DNA from: Virgibacillus natechei
Lineage (GTDB): Bacteria > Bacillota > Bacilli > Bacillales > Amphibacillaceae
DNA: 64,000 nt
Direction: 5' to 3'
NCBI RefSeq assembly: GCF_026013645.1
Contig: NZ_CP110224.1
Location: 1 to 64,000 of the forward strand
In this document: one piece after another, positions 1 to 11,826 of the stretch
How the letters are laid out: each line of letters opens with the position of its first letter
Numbering within the stretch: the first letter of the stretch is position 1
The notes under the pieces: generated by a model
What the model was told of the DNA's origin: nothing
What the model saw: the letters and a program-made list of their open reading frames with translations, nothing else
The model's database searches: none
Translations under genes and position numbers: made by a program

Positions 1-1347
1 TTGGAAAATATTGATGAATTATGGGTTGCTACACTAGAAAAGATTGAAGAAAAAATTAGTAAACCTAGTTTTGACACGTGGCTAAAGAATACAAAAGCAG
101 AAGTACTAGAAAAAAATACCTTGATTATTTCAGCACCAAATGAATTTGCAAGAGATTGGTTGGAAAATCAATACTCGAACGTAATCTCAGAAATTTTAGG
201 AGAAATTACCGGTACAAAGCTGGCCACTAAATTTATAATTCCATCATCTCAAGCTCAGGTTGATGACACGAAACCAGTAAAAAAAACAAATTCAGATAAA
301 AATGCAACCAATGATGTACCAAAAACGATGTTAAATTCAAAATATACATTCGATACCTTTGTTATTGGGGCTGGAAATCGTTTCGCTCATGCAGCATCAT
401 TAGCTGTCGCAGAAGCACCTGCAAAAGCATATAACCCTCTTTTCATTTATGGTGGTGTCGGCCTTGGGAAAACACATTTAATGCATGCAATCGGACATTA
501 TGTACGCCAACATGAACCAGATGCGAAGGTTGTATATTTATCATCCGAAAAATTTACGAACGAATTTATTAATGCAATTATGGATAATAAAGCGACAAAT
601 TTTCGAAATAAATACCGTAATGTCGATGTTTTATTAATTGATGATATACAATTTTTAGCTGGGAAAGAACAAACCCAGGAGGAATTTTTCCATACGTTTA
701 ATACCTTACATGAAGAGAACAAACAAATTATTATCTCAAGCGATCGACCACCAAAAGAAATTCCTACACTCGAGGATCGTCTACGTTCTCGCTTTGAATG
801 GGGTCTAATTACGGATATTACACCACCTGATTTAGAAACCAGGATCGCCATTATATCGAAAAAGGCAAAAGCAGAAGGACTGGATATTCCTAATGAAGTA
901 ATGCTTTATATTGCAAATCAAATTGATACCAATATACGTGAGTTGGAGGGGGCCTTAATACGAGTAGTAGCATACTCTTCATTAGTAAATCAGGATATTG
1001 ATCCTTCACTTGCTGCAGATGCATTAAAAGATATCATTCCCAGCAATAAGCCAAAAGTTATTACCATTCAAGGAATTCAGGAAGTTGTCGGAGAAAAGTA
1101 TAACGTCCGTCTGGAAGATTTTATTGCCAAAAAACGAACAAGAGCTATTGCATTTCCAAGGCAAATTGCCATGTATTTATCAAGGGAATTAACCGACTTT
1201 TCATTGCCGAAAATTGGCGAAGAATTTGGTGGTCGAGATCATACAACGGTTATTCATGCTCACGATAAAATTATTAAATCAATAGAAAATGATTCAAATT
1301 TAAATCAAGAATTAGAAGAAATGAAAGAACAGTTAAAATCACTATAA
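1..1347 (+). CDS. dnaA: Chromosomal replication initiator DnaA
   Basis: DnaA binds 9-bp boxes at oriC as an ATP-bound filament, melts the origin and helps load the helicase. The 448-residue product has the usual four-part layout: N-terminal domain I (about 1-85), a variable polar linker, an AAA+ core with Walker A GGVGLGKT near residue 151 and Walker B LLIDDIQF near 212, and a C-terminal DNA-binding domain with the signature [12 protein letters not shown] near 411. The start is TTG at base 1. The window opens on this codon, so its ribosome site and the upstream half of oriC are not visible. dnaN follows after an origin-like spacer, as in other Bacillaceae. Confidence 0.98.
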   Translation: MENIDELWVATLEKIEEKISKPSFDTWLKNTKAEVLEKNTLIISAPNEFARDWLENQYSNVISEILGEITGTKLATKFIIPSSQAQVDDTKPVKKTNSDKNATNDVPKTMLNSKYTFDTFVIGAGNRFAHAASLAVAEAPAKAYNPLFIYGGVGLGKTHLMHAIGHYVRQHEPDAKVVYLSSEKFTNEFINAIMDNKATNFRNKYRNVDVLLIDDIQFLAGKEQTQEEFFHTFNTLHEENKQIIISSDRPPKEIPTLEDRLRSRFEWGLITDITPPDLETRIAIISKKAKAEGLDIPNEVMLYIANQIDTNIRELEGALIRVVAYSSLVNQDIDPSLAADALKDIIPSNKPKVITIQGIQEVVGEKYNVRLEDFIAKKRTRAIAFPRQIAMYLSRELTDFSLPKIGEEFGGRDHTTVIHAHDKIIKSIENDSNLNQELEEMKEQLKSL

Positions 1348-1555
1348 AGGTATATTTCGTTTGTAGAACAGAAATCCACATGTGTATAATGTGTAAAAGA
1401 GAACATACCCATGCACAACTTGTTAACATGTGTATAACTTAGGCAGACCCGAGTTAATTAGACTTATCAACATATTCACAGCCCTTATTACTATTACTAC
1501 TGAATTTCTAATAAAAAATAAATAGATATAGAACTTCCACAGAAGGAGTAAAAAG
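1348..1555. other. oriC: dnaA-dnaN half of oriC: DnaA boxes and DnaA-trios
   Basis: The spacer holds several DnaA-box matches (TTATNCACA or its complement TGTGNATAA): TGTGTATAA at 1381-1389, TGTGTAAAA at 1390-1398, TGTGTATAA at 1429-1437, TTATCAACA at 1464-1472 and ATATTCACA at 1472-1480. A short GC patch at 1481-1484 and the run TTATTACTATTACTACTG at 1485-1502 follow, then AT-rich DNA to about 1530. Boxes, GC patch, then TTA/CTA triplets match the basal unwinding system described for B. subtilis, where DnaA-trios guide the filament onto one strand. The dnaN ribosome site AGAAGGAG sits at 1540-1548. Confidence 0.85.
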
Positions 1556-2692
1556 ATGAAATTTATAATTCAACGCGATCAATTAATTGCAAGTATACAA
1601 GACGTAATGAAAGCAATTTCTACTCGAACGGTTATTCCGATTCTAACGGGTGTAAAAATCGAAGCAAAACAGCATGGTATAACATTAACTGGTAGTGATT
1701 CTGACATTTCAATTGAATCCTATATTCCAGCTGAAGATGATGGAAATGTTAATATCGAACAAATTCAAGAAGGTAGTATTGTACTACAAGCAAAATATTT
1801 TCCTGATATAATTCGTAAACTACCAGAGAAAATAGTCGAAATAGAGTCGGATGAACATTTAAAACTAACGATTCGTTCTGGAAAAGCAGAGTTTAATTTA
1901 AATGGTCAAGACGCTGAAGAGTATCCACAACTTCCTACACTGCAAACCGATGACAGCTTTGAAATGCCTACTGATCTATTAAAAAATTTAATTAAACAAA
2001 CTGGTTTTGCTGTTTCGACGATGGAAACCCGTCCAATCTTAACGGGCGTTCATATGAATTTAAAAGACAATATTTTAAAATTTACAGCAACAGATAGTCA
2101 TCGACTTGCATCTAGAGAAATACCTGTGAAAGATGCGAACATTCAATTTCCTAGTGTGGTTGTTCCAGGTAAAAGCTTGAACGAATTAAATAAGATTCTG
2201 GATGATAACGATGCACCGATTGAAGTTAGTGTGACCAATAATCAAATCCTATTTCGTACCAAGCATTTAAATTTTATGTCACGACTACTTGACGGAAATT
2301 ACCCGGAAACATCACGCTTAATTCCAGAGCAAAGTAAAACAGCATTTCATGTAAAAACAAAGGAATTACTTAATACGATTGATCGTGCCTCGCTTCTAGC
2401 GAAAGAAGAACGTAATAATGTGGTACGCATGACAACACAAGGTGATAAACTTGTCGAAATCACAAGTAATTCCCCTGAGGTTGGTACCGTTTCAGAAGAA
2501 ATTACGGTTCAATCTATTGAAGGTGAAGCGTTAACGATCTCCTTTAGTTCCAAATATATGATTGATGCATTAAAAGCAATTGAGTATGAAGAAGTAAAAA
2601 TTGAATTCACAGGTGCCATGCGCCCCTTTATCATTCGACCTGCTAATGAAGATCCAATTTTACAATTGATTCTTCCGGTAAGAACCTATTAA
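1556..2692 (+). CDS. dnaN: DNA polymerase III sliding clamp (beta subunit)
   Basis: DnaN forms the ring-shaped homodimer that tethers DNA polymerase III and many repair factors to DNA. The 378-residue product is the normal length and has the three repeated clamp folds (about 1-125, 126-250, 251-378). Typical stretches include SRLLDGNYPE in the middle and the C-terminal LPVRTY. The ATG is preceded by AGAAGGAG at a good distance. The gene lies directly after the origin spacer and ends before a terminator, so dnaA-dnaN probably form one unit. Confidence 0.98.
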   Translation: MKFIIQRDQLIASIQDVMKAISTRTVIPILTGVKIEAKQHGITLTGSDSDISIESYIPAEDDGNVNIEQIQEGSIVLQAKYFPDIIRKLPEKIVEIESDEHLKLTIRSGKAEFNLNGQDAEEYPQLPTLQTDDSFEMPTDLLKNLIKQTGFAVSTMETRPILTGVHMNLKDNILKFTATDSHRLASREIPVKDANIQFPSVVVPGKSLNELNKILDDNDAPIEVSVTNNQILFRTKHLNFMSRLLDGNYPETSRLIPEQSKTAFHVKTKELLNTIDRASLLAKEERNNVVRMTTQGDKLVEITSNSPEVGTVSEEITVQSIEGEALTISFSSKYMIDALKAIEYEEVKIEFTGAMRPFIIRPANEDPILQLILPVRTY

Positions 2693-2805
2693 GAAAGATT
2701 TAGCTCCCGCCTCGTCTTTTTAGAAGTTGGAAATCAGAGAAATAGCCAATTTCGTTATCTAAATTTCTTTCTGCAATTTTATAGTTTACTTCCTAACAAA
2801 AAAGA

Positions 2806-2847
2806 TGAAAAAGTCTCTTATCAAATATAGATAAGGGCTTTTTTCAT
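2806..2847 (+). terminator. Rho-independent terminator after dnaN
   Basis: The arms AAGTCTCTTATC and GATAAGGGCTTTTTT flank a 7-base loop and end in a T-run. It would end the dnaA-dnaN transcript and lies in the 304-base gap before yaaA. The rest of that gap is AT-rich, and I see nothing else in it except the yaaA promoter area. Confidence 0.8.
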
Positions 2848-2996
2848 TATAAAAGGCAAATTTAAGGCTAAATAAGCGTCTATTTTATAAATTTAGGGGT
2901 TTACCTTCCCTTAATGGCAAAACTTTAGTAAAATAGGTTTATGAGACTTTTATAAGTAAACTACATTAATCAAATGAAAATGAGTGGGTAAATGAT

Positions 2997-3215
2997 ATGG
3001 AAAATATTGGGATTAATACGGAATTTATTACGCTAGGTCAATTTGTAAAACTGGCAAATATACTTGAATCTGGTGGAATGGTAAAAGCGTTTCTACAGGA
3101 TGAGGGTGTTTTTGTTAATGGGGAGTTGGAACACAGACGTGGAAGAAAGCTTTATCCAAATGATGTTGTACAAGTTGAAGGTATCGGATCCTATCGTGTA
3201 ATGAAGGAAAATTAG
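2997..3215 (+). CDS. yaaA: S4-domain RNA-binding protein YaaA (RlbA)
   Basis: This 72-residue protein is essentially a single S4 RNA-binding fold: LGQFVKLANILESGGMVK, then VFVNGELEHRRGRKLYPNDVV. It sits between dnaN and recF, the conserved place of B. subtilis yaaA (renamed rlbA), a small S4 protein linked to the ribosome. The ATG is preceded by GAGTGGG. No catalytic domain is attached. The family assignment rests on length, motif and synteny together. Confidence 0.92.
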   Translation: MENIGINTEFITLGQFVKLANILESGGMVKAFLQDEGVFVNGELEHRRGRKLYPNDVVQVEGIGSYRVMKEN

Positions 3216-3292
3216 TATTTCAGAGTAGAAAGTTTCCTAGTGTTACGGCAGACGTAGCATTAAGGTTTACTGTCTAAAAATGAGGAATTTGC

Positions 3293-4405
3293 ATGCACAT
3301 TGACCAGTTACAGTTAAAAAACTATCGGAACTACCAGCAATTGGATATTTCTTTTGATGATAAAATTAATGTTATTATTGGTGAAAACGCACAAGGAAAA
3401 ACAAATTTGATGGAGGCTATCTACTTGTTAGCCTTTTCGAAGTCATACCGAACCCCACGTGAGAAAGAACTCATTCAATGGGACAAAGAGTATGCTAAAA
3501 TAGAAGGTAGAATTACGAAAAGAAAGCAAGCTCTTCCTCTCGAAATTATTATTTCTTCAAAAGGAAAAAAGGCAAAACTAAATCGGATGGAGCAAAAACG
3601 TTTAAGTGATTATATTGGAGCGTTAAATGTTGTCATGTTTGCCCCAGAAGATTTAACCCTAGTTAAGGGGCCACCACAGAATCGCAGGCGTTTTATTAAT
3701 ATGGAACTTGGACAGATCCAACCAAGATATATCTATCATTTAGGCCAGTACCAAAAGGTATTAAAGCAACGAAATAATTTATTAAAAAAAATGCAGCGAC
3801 GAATCGTTACAGAAAATACGATGTTACAGGTATTAACAGACCAGCTTGTAGAGCATGCTGCCACGCTTTTAGAAAGACGATTTGTGTTTCTAGATTTATT
3901 GCGAAAATGGGCTTCCCCCATTCATTATGGGATAAGTCGTAAGCTAGAAGAGCTGGAAATTAGGTATCATTCCACAATAGAGGTATCAGAAGAGGCAAAC
4001 AAGGAGAAAATAGAAAAGATATACTTATCAAAATTTCATGAAATAGAAGAAAAGGAAATAGAAAGAGGTACAACCTTAATCGGGCCACATCGAGATGATT
4101 TAATTTTTTACGTAAATAATAAAGATGTTCAGGTTTATGGTTCCCAAGGTCAACAGCGAACAACTGCTTTATCCGTAAAACTGGCAGAGATAGAGCTTAT
4201 TAATAATGAGGTTGGTGAATACCCTGTTCTACTTCTTGATGATGTATTAAGTGAACTCGATCAATATAGGCAATCGCATTTATTAAATACGATTCAGGGT
4301 AAAGTTCAGACCTTTGTATCTACTACCAGTGTCGACGGAATTAATCATGAAACATTGAAAAATGCAGAACTGTTTCACGTAAAAGGTGGAACAATAGATA
4401 GATAA
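3293..4405 (+). CDS. recF: DNA recombination and repair ATPase RecF
   Basis: RecF is an SMC-like ABC ATPase that, with RecO and RecR, helps load RecA on gapped DNA. The 370-residue product has Walker [10 protein letters not shown] near residue 30, the family motif [18 protein letters not shown] near 282, and the Walker B/D-loop [11 protein letters not shown] near 310. Length and order (yaaA-recF-remB-gyrB) match Bacillaceae. The ATG at 3293 follows GAGGA. remB starts 14 bases after its stop. Confidence 0.98.
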   Translation: MHIDQLQLKNYRNYQQLDISFDDKINVIIGENAQGKTNLMEAIYLLAFSKSYRTPREKELIQWDKEYAKIEGRITKRKQALPLEIIISSKGKKAKLNRMEQKRLSDYIGALNVVMFAPEDLTLVKGPPQNRRRFINMELGQIQPRYIYHLGQYQKVLKQRNNLLKKMQRRIVTENTMLQVLTDQLVEHAATLLERRFVFLDLLRKWASPIHYGISRKLEELEIRYHSTIEVSEEANKEKIEKIYLSKFHEIEEKEIERGTTLIGPHRDDLIFYVNNKDVQVYGSQGQQRTTALSVKLAEIELINNEVGEYPVLLLDDVLSELDQYRQSHLLNTIQGKVQTFVSTTSVDGINHETLKNAELFHVKGGTIDR

Positions 4406-4419
4406 AGGGGGGTCAGCCT

Positions 4420-4698
4420 ATGTTCATTCATATAGGAGATGATAATGTCATTCAATCTTCTGATGTTGTAGCGATAGTTGATTATAATTTAATCTCTTCA
4501 TCTTCCATTATGGAAGAAATGATGACAGAATCGAATAAGCAAAAAAAAGTTGTTGGGCCAATGGTTGAAGCTAAATCGGTCATGATTACACATGAAATAA
4601 TTTATTACAGTACGCTATCTGTTGCAACATTGAAGAAAAGAGCAAGTATGATCTCTACGATAAGTAAGCTGGATGATTTCTCAGATGAAATAGAATAG
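4420..4698 (+). CDS. remB: Extracellular matrix regulator RemB (YaaB)
   Basis: The 92-residue product belongs to the DUF370 family. In B. subtilis RemB (YaaB), with RemA, promotes expression of biofilm matrix genes. The N-terminus MFIHIGDDNVI and the central VGPMVEAKSVMITHEIIYYS fit the family, and the recF-remB-gyrB position is the conserved one. The ribosome site AAGGGGGG lies just upstream. The C-terminal tail (about 85-92) is short and acidic. Confidence 0.93.
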   Translation: MFIHIGDDNVIQSSDVVAIVDYNLISSSSIMEEMMTESNKQKKVVGPMVEAKSVMITHEIIYYSTLSVATLKKRASMISTISKLDDFSDEIE

Positions 4699-4728
4699 AA
4701 CGTATTATTCCTGACTCGCTACGTATGA

Positions 4729-6672
<1,944 letters not shown>

Positions 6673-6705
6673 TAACGAGGGTCAGAAGTAAGAGGTGGAA
6701 ACGGA

Positions 6706-6792
6706 TGTCAGAGGTAGGAAGTCTGAGGTCAGAAAACAGAAGTGAATCGGCTAATTCGCCGATTTCTACAAATCTGAAATCTTGCATCTGAC
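6706..6792. repeat. Imperfect inverted repeat between gyrB and gyrA
   Basis: Near-copies of GTCAGAGGTAGGAAGTCTGA on the left face TCTGAAATCTTGCATCTGAC on the right, and inside them AATCGGC/GCCGATT forms a perfect 7-bp stem around a 6-base loop. The whole segment could fold as one long hairpin. There is no T-run, so it is not a standard terminator. Related purine-rich units (GTCAGAAGTAAGAGG) begin at about 6680. Confidence 0.55.
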
Positions 6793-6816
6793 TTTTGGTT
6801 ATAGGAGGTAAAAGTA

Positions 6817-9333
6817 ATGGCAGAGGAACAACGTCCAAACGTTCAAGAAATAAATATCAGTAAAGAAATGCGTACATCATTCCTTGATTATTCAATGAGT
6901 GTTATTGTGGCACGCGCATTACCTGATGCACGTGACGGGTTAAAACCAGTACACCGAAGAATTTTGTATGCGATGAATGATTTAGGGATGCATTCAGATA
7001 AGGCACATAAAAAATCAGCACGTATTGTTGGTGAAGTAATTGGTAAGTACCATCCACATGGTGACTCCGCCGTTTATGAAACGATGGTTCGGATGGCACA
7101 AGACTTTAGTTATCGATACATGTTGGTAGATGGTCATGGGAACTTTGGGTCTGTTGATGGGGATGCTGCAGCTGCCATGCGTTATACCGAGGCAAGAATG
7201 TCAAAGATTTCGATGGAATTATTACGTGATATTACGAAAGATACCGTCGATTATCAAGATAACTATGACGGAACAGAACGGGAACCTATTGTTTTCCCCG
7301 CCCGCTTTCCAAACTTACTGGTAAACGGTACTTCGGGGATCGCAGTAGGTATGGCAACAAATATTCCACCACATCATCTAGGCGAAACGATAGATGCTGT
7401 TTTAGCACTCAGTAGAGACCCTGATATAACGATTGATGAGCTAATGGAAGATTACATTCATGGACCAGATTTCCCTACAGCGGGGAAAATTCTGGGTAAG
7501 AGTGGTATTCGTAAAGCATATGAAACAGGTAAAGGTTCGATTACGATACGTGCTGAAGCAAATATCGAGGAAGAAGCCAACGGTAAGGAAACCATCATTG
7601 TTACAGAATTGCCATACCAAGTAAATAAGGCTCGTTTAATTGAAAAAATTGCTGAACATGTCCGCGAAAAACGTATTGAGGGAATCTCCGATTTACGTGA
7701 TGAATCGGACCGTACTGGAATGCGTATTGTGATGGAAATCCGACGTGACGCAAATGCAAATGTGGTTTTGAATAATTTGTATAAACATACGGCATTACAA
7801 ACGACATTCGGTGTTAATACACTTGCCCTCGTTGACGGTCAACCGAAAGTGCTAACCCTTAAACAATGTTTGGAGCATTATTTAGATCATCAAATAGTAA
7901 TTATCAAGCGCCGTACGGCATTTGAATTGCGTAAAGCAGAAGCCCGTGCACATATTTTAGAAGGATTACGTGTTGCACTGGATCATTTGGATGAAGTTAT
8001 TTCGCTTATTCGTAACTCAGAAACTGCTGATCTAGCCAAAAATGGTTTAATAGAACGTTTTGAGCTAACGGAGAAGCAGGCACAGGCTATTTTAGATATG
8101 CGTCTGCAACGCTTAACAGGTTTAGAACGTGAAAAAATAGAAAATGAATACAGTGAATTAATGCAGCTGATTAATGAATTAAAAGCTATTTTGGCAGATG
8201 AAGAAAAGGTACTCGAAATTATTCGTGAAGAGCTTACAGAAGTGAAAGAGCGCTTTAGTGATAAGCGACGTACCGAAATTGTAGTTGGTGGAACCGACTT
8301 TTTCGAGGACGAAGATTTAATTCCTGAAGAAAATATTGTCATTACACTTACAAATCAAGGGTATATCAAACGCCTACCTGCATCAACATACCGGAGGCAA
8401 AATCGTGGAGGCCGAGGAATACAAGGTATGGGGACGAATGATAATGATTTCGTTGAACATCTCTTATCCACTTCGACACATGATACGACACTTTTCTTTA
8501 CCAATAAAGGGAAAGTTTATCGCACAAAAGGATATGAAGTTCCAGAATTTAACCGCACTGCGAAAGGAATTCCAATCATTAATCTATTACAAATAGAGAA
8601 GGATGAGTGGATTAATGCGGTCATTTCCGTGAATGAATTCAGTGAGGATAATTATTTATTCTTCACGACAAGACATGGTATTACAAAGCGTTCATCATTG
8701 GCTCACTTTGCGAATATCCGTAAAGGGGGATTAATTGCTGTTGGCTTGCGTGAAGAAGATGAACTTATCTCTGTTCGATTAACGGATGGTACCAAGCATA
8801 TGATGATAGGTACGAAAGATGGCTACCTGATTCGTTTTCCAGAAGAACAAATAAGATCAATGGGACGTACAGCAGCAGGGGTTAAAGGTATTACCTTACG
8901 AGGTGAAGATGAGGTCGTATCGATGGAGATCTTACAAGAAGGGGCCAAAATCCTTCACGTTACAAATAAAGGGTATGGGAAACAAACAGTAGAATCCGAT
9001 TACCGTGTGACAAAACGTGGTGGTAAAGGTATTTTCACTTGTAAGTTAACAGACAAAACGGGTCACGTGGTTGCAGTTAAAGCCGTTCGTGGTGATGAGG
9101 ACTTAATGCTTATCACAATTGCTGGTGTCTTAATACGTATTCCTGTGGATAGTATTTCAGAAACGGGACGTAATACAATGGGGGTACGATTAATTCGTTT
9201 GCAGGAAGAAGAAGAAGTAGCAACCGTCACGAGAATTGAAAACGAAGAAGAAGACGAGGAAGAACCGATAGAAGAAGAGCATTCAGATGAATCGATTGAA
9301 GAAAAAGAGAATGATGAAACCAATGAAGAATAG
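6817..9333 (+). CDS. gyrA: DNA gyrase subunit A
   Basis: GyrA is the breakage-rejoining half of gyrase. The 838-residue product has the winged-helix domain with the active-site tyrosine in [11 protein letters not shown] (Tyr about 123), the tower and coiled-coil region, and a C-terminal beta-pinwheel whose GyrA-box reads [10 protein letters not shown] near 529. The last ~35 residues are almost all Glu/Asp/Ser, an acidic tail seen in many gyrases. The ribosome site TAGGAGG precedes the ATG. A strong terminator follows at once. The rRNA operon found after gyrA in B. subtilis is absent here. Confidence 0.98.
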   Translation: MAEEQRPNVQEINISKEMRTSFLDYSMSVIVARALPDARDGLKPVHRRILYAMNDLGMHSDKAHKKSARIVGEVIGKYHPHGDSAVYETMVRMAQDFSYRYMLVDGHGNFGSVDGDAAAAMRYTEARMSKISMELLRDITKDTVDYQDNYDGTEREPIVFPARFPNLLVNGTSGIAVGMATNIPPHHLGETIDAVLALSRDPDITIDELMEDYIHGPDFPTAGKILGKSGIRKAYETGKGSITIRAEANIEEEANGKETIIVTELPYQVNKARLIEKIAEHVREKRIEGISDLRDESDRTGMRIVMEIRRDANANVVLNNLYKHTALQTTFGVNTLALVDGQPKVLTLKQCLEHYLDHQIVIIKRRTAFELRKAEARAHILEGLRVALDHLDEVISLIRNSETADLAKNGLIERFELTEKQAQAILDMRLQRLTGLEREKIENEYSELMQLINELKAILADEEKVLEIIREELTEVKERFSDKRRTEIVVGGTDFFEDEDLIPEENIVITLTNQGYIKRLPASTYRRQNRGGRGIQGMGTNDNDFVEHLLSTSTHDTTLFFTNKGKVYRTKGYEVPEFNRTAKGIPIINLLQIEKDEWINAVISVNEFSEDNYLFFTTRHGITKRSSLAHFANIRKGGLIAVGLREEDELISVRLTDGTKHMMIGTKDGYLIRFPEEQIRSMGRTAAGVKGITLRGEDEVVSMEILQEGAKILHVTNKGYGKQTVESDYRVTKRGGKGIFTCKLTDKTGHVVAVKAVRGDEDLMLITIAGVLIRIPVDSISETGRNTMGVRLIRLQEEEEVATVTRIENEEEDEEEPIEEEHSDESIEEKENDETNEE

Positions 9334-9342
9334 GTGAAAAAA

Positions 9343-9397
9343 TAAGGTGACGCTAAAAGACAAATCTACAATTTAGTCTCTGCAGTCACCTTATTTT
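9343..9397 (+). terminator. Terminator after gyrA
   Basis: AATAAGGTGAC and GTCACCTTATTTTT form an 11-bp stem around a long partly structured loop, ending in a T-run. It separates the gyrase transcript from the HD-GYP gene, whose start lies only about 25 bases further. Confidence 0.8.
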
Positions 9398-9421
9398 TAC
9401 TATGTGATGGGGGGAAATCAC

Positions 9422-10507
9422 ATGCGTGTGGAAACGTCACAACTCGCTGCTGGCTGTGTTCTATTAAATGAGGTTAATGGAAAATCCGGACAACCTATTA
9501 TACCTAAAAACACCGTGTTAACAGAAGAGCATATAAAGGTTTTACGATTTTTTTTAGTAGAATCGGTCGAAATATCTTCGAAGACGGTGGACGGTGATCC
9601 TTTTATACCAAAGGACCCTAAGCAAGAAGAGTCAGAGCAAGTGAAAGAAATAGAATCGAGTCTTTTATTTCGAGACCACTTTGAGTATGTCGTAACAACC
9701 TATAAAAAACTTTTTAAAAACTGGCAAAATGGTATGGAAATTGATATGTCACAAGTTCGAAAAATCATGATACCCTTATTGGAAAGAATGGATGAAATAG
9801 GATCTGCTGTTTATACCCTTCATCATTATACAACAAAAAAGGACTATTTTTATTACCATAGTGTTGCAGTTGGTATACTGGCTGCGTTTATTGGAAGAAA
9901 AATGGGGTATAACAAAGGAGAATGGATACAACTAGGGCTTGGAGGATTTCTAAGTGATAGCGGGATGGTGAAAATGGACCCTGCCATTCTTTCAAAGGAA
10001 TCTAGCTTAACCTCAGATGAATTAGACAAAATAAGAAAGCATCCCATTTATTCATATCGCTTACTAGATAATATATCCATCCTAAGCAATAAGGTTAAAT
10101 TAGCTGTTTTGCAACATCATGAAAGATTAGATGGGAGCGGTTATCCACTCGGTTTAACACAGGGAAAAATTCACATGTATGCACGTATTATAGCGGTATG
10201 TGATATGTATCATGCGATGACGAGTGAACGGTTATATAAGGGAAACCAATCGCCATTTAGCGTAATGGAGGAAATGCAAAAAGAACAATATTCAACCCTT
10301 GATACACAAGTTGTCATGCAGTTTATTAAAAGTTTGGCTGATTTTTCCATAGGGACAAGGGTTAGCCTTTCCAATCAAGCGACAGGTGAAATTGTCTTTA
10401 TTGAAAACAAATATCCAACCAGACCAATGGTTAAATTAGATGCGACCAATGATATTATAAGTTTAAAGGATAAACTGGATCTCTATATTGAACAAGTGTT
10501 ATTATAG
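9422..10507 (+). CDS. HD-GYP domain protein with altered HD motif
   Basis: HD-GYP proteins are usually cyclic-di-GMP phosphodiesterases. The C-terminal half has a clear GYP part: QHHERLDGSGYPLGL, then ARIIAVCDMYHAMTSERLY. The metal-binding HD step, normally HDIGK, reads SDSGM here (in LGGFLSDSGMVKMDPAIL), so the first histidine is missing, although an earlier histidine (YYHSVAVG) is kept. About 110 N-terminal residues form no domain I can name. The start at 9422 is chosen because GGGGGGAA lies just upstream. HD-GYP genes directly after gyrA occur in several Bacillaceae. Catalysis is uncertain; it may be a sensor or a degenerate enzyme. Confidence 0.85.
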   Translation: MRVETSQLAAGCVLLNEVNGKSGQPIIPKNTVLTEEHIKVLRFFLVESVEISSKTVDGDPFIPKDPKQEESEQVKEIESSLLFRDHFEYVVTTYKKLFKNWQNGMEIDMSQVRKIMIPLLERMDEIGSAVYTLHHYTTKKDYFYYHSVAVGILAAFIGRKMGYNKGEWIQLGLGGFLSDSGMVKMDPAILSKESSLTSDELDKIRKHPIYSYRLLDNISILSNKVKLAVLQHHERLDGSGYPLGLTQGKIHMYARIIAVCDMYHAMTSERLYKGNQSPFSVMEEMQKEQYSTLDTQVVMQFIKSLADFSIGTRVSLSNQATGEIVFIENKYPTRPMVKLDATNDIISLKDKLDLYIEQVLL

Positions 10508-10595
10508 TCACCTAACGTTCCCATTTACAAAATCGGGAATGGTATAGTAGACTACCTGTTATATTAATGAATAGGCATTGTAGGAGGTTACATAC

Positions 10596-11816
10596 ATGAA
10601 TACAACAACTTTTATACCAATTATTATAGGAACTGACATAAACGCCTACAACATGGCTATCTCATTTCACCAAGCATATGGTATGAAACCAATATTAATC
10701 GGAAAACAACAAATGGGATTTACCGATATCAGTAACATAATTGAAAAAATTGACATCCATCCAAACCTAGCAGATGAGGGGCAATTTGTTCCTATTATGA
10801 CGCAATTGGCAAAGGATCTTGAGTCCACAAACAAAAACCTAGTTTTAGTAGGGACAAATGATGTATATGTTCGATTGATCATTGAAAATGAAGCAGCATT
10901 AAAGCCCTATTATATGTTTAATTACATCAATGAATCATTAATGAATAAACTGCAAAATAAATCTAACTTTTATAAAGTTTGTGAAGAACATGGAATTGAC
11001 ACACCTACTACTTATTTTTATGATTGCAGTAAATCTGAGCCATTTAATGAAGAGATGATGTACCCTGTTATCATAAAACCAAGTAATGGTATTGCTTATT
11101 ATGACCATCCGTTTGAGGGACAGAAAAAAGTATATCGAGTTGATTCAAAAGAAGAGGTTCAGCAAGTAATTGATAGGATCATCGCAAGTGGTTACCAGGA
11201 CGAGCTTATCATTCAGGATTTCATTCCAGGAGACGACACGTACATGTGGGATTCTGTTATTTATGCGAATTCAAAAGGGCAGACACAGCTCGTTACATTC
11301 GGACAAGTGGTGCTTCAGGAACACACGGATACAGCTATTGGAAATTACACGGCCGTCATTACACGGTATAATGAGGATATGATGAAGAAATTACAAACCT
11401 TCCTGGAAGCTGTTGGCTATGTTGGTTTTGCTAATTTCGATATAAAGTATGATGTTCGTGATGATAAATTTAAAGTATTTGAAGTAAATATTCGACAAGG
11501 AAGATCCAGTTATTATGTTACGTCACTCGGTCACAATATGGCTGAATATATCGTGGACGATGTTATGTATGAAAAAGAAAAACCAATAACTTATTTAAAC
11601 AAAGAATATTTGTTTACGGTTGTTCCTAAAATTGTCCTTCGTAAGTTTGTAAATAACGAAGCTGTTCGTGATGATGTAAAACGTCTAATTAAAGAAAATA
11701 ACTATGAAAATCCTTTATTTTACAAGAAAGATCGCAACCTAAAGCGCAAAATCTATTTGTTTTTACGCCAGGTCAATTATTATCGTAAATACAGAAATAA
11801 TAAATGGGATGGTTAA
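10596..11816 (+). CDS. ATP-grasp carboxylate-amine ligase, D-aspartate ligase-like
   Basis: The 406-residue protein is an ATP-grasp enzyme. By memory comparison it closely resembles the D-aspartate ligase of Enterococcus faecium (Aslfm), which joins D-Asp to the lysine side chain of the peptidoglycan precursor. Shared stretches are IVQDFIPGDD-like (about 209), GFANFDIKYD (about 286), FEVNIRQGRSS (about 301) and FYKKDRNLKRK near the end. The middle part holds the ATP-binding lysine region YPVIIKPSNG. The ribosome site AGGAGG precedes the ATG. It ends 10 bases from the convergent yaaC. The acceptor substrate is unknown, since most close Bacillaceae have direct meso-DAP cross-links. Confidence 0.75.
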   Translation: MNTTTFIPIIIGTDINAYNMAISFHQAYGMKPILIGKQQMGFTDISNIIEKIDIHPNLADEGQFVPIMTQLAKDLESTNKNLVLVGTNDVYVRLIIENEAALKPYYMFNYINESLMNKLQNKSNFYKVCEEHGIDTPTTYFYDCSKSEPFNEEMMYPVIIKPSNGIAYYDHPFEGQKKVYRVDSKEEVQQVIDRIIASGYQDELIIQDFIPGDDTYMWDSVIYANSKGQTQLVTFGQVVLQEHTDTAIGNYTAVITRYNEDMMKKLQTFLEAVGYVGFANFDIKYDVRDDKFKVFEVNIRQGRSSYYVTSLGHNMAEYIVDDVMYEKEKPITYLNKEYLFTVVPKIVLRKFVNNEAVRDDVKRLIKENNYENPLFYKKDRNLKRKIYLFLRQVNYYRKYRNNKWDG

Positions 11817-11826
11817 GCGTTCTGTA

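Noticed and set aside
498..851. Long minus-strand frame inside dnaA
   Set aside because: It is a shadow of dnaA, Ser-rich from reverse reading, without a ribosome site.
9334..11826. Missing rRNA operon between gyrA and yaaC
   Set aside because: Not a defect: the order dnaA-gyrA-yaaC-guaB without rRNA here varies among genera, and no rRNA fragment is visible.
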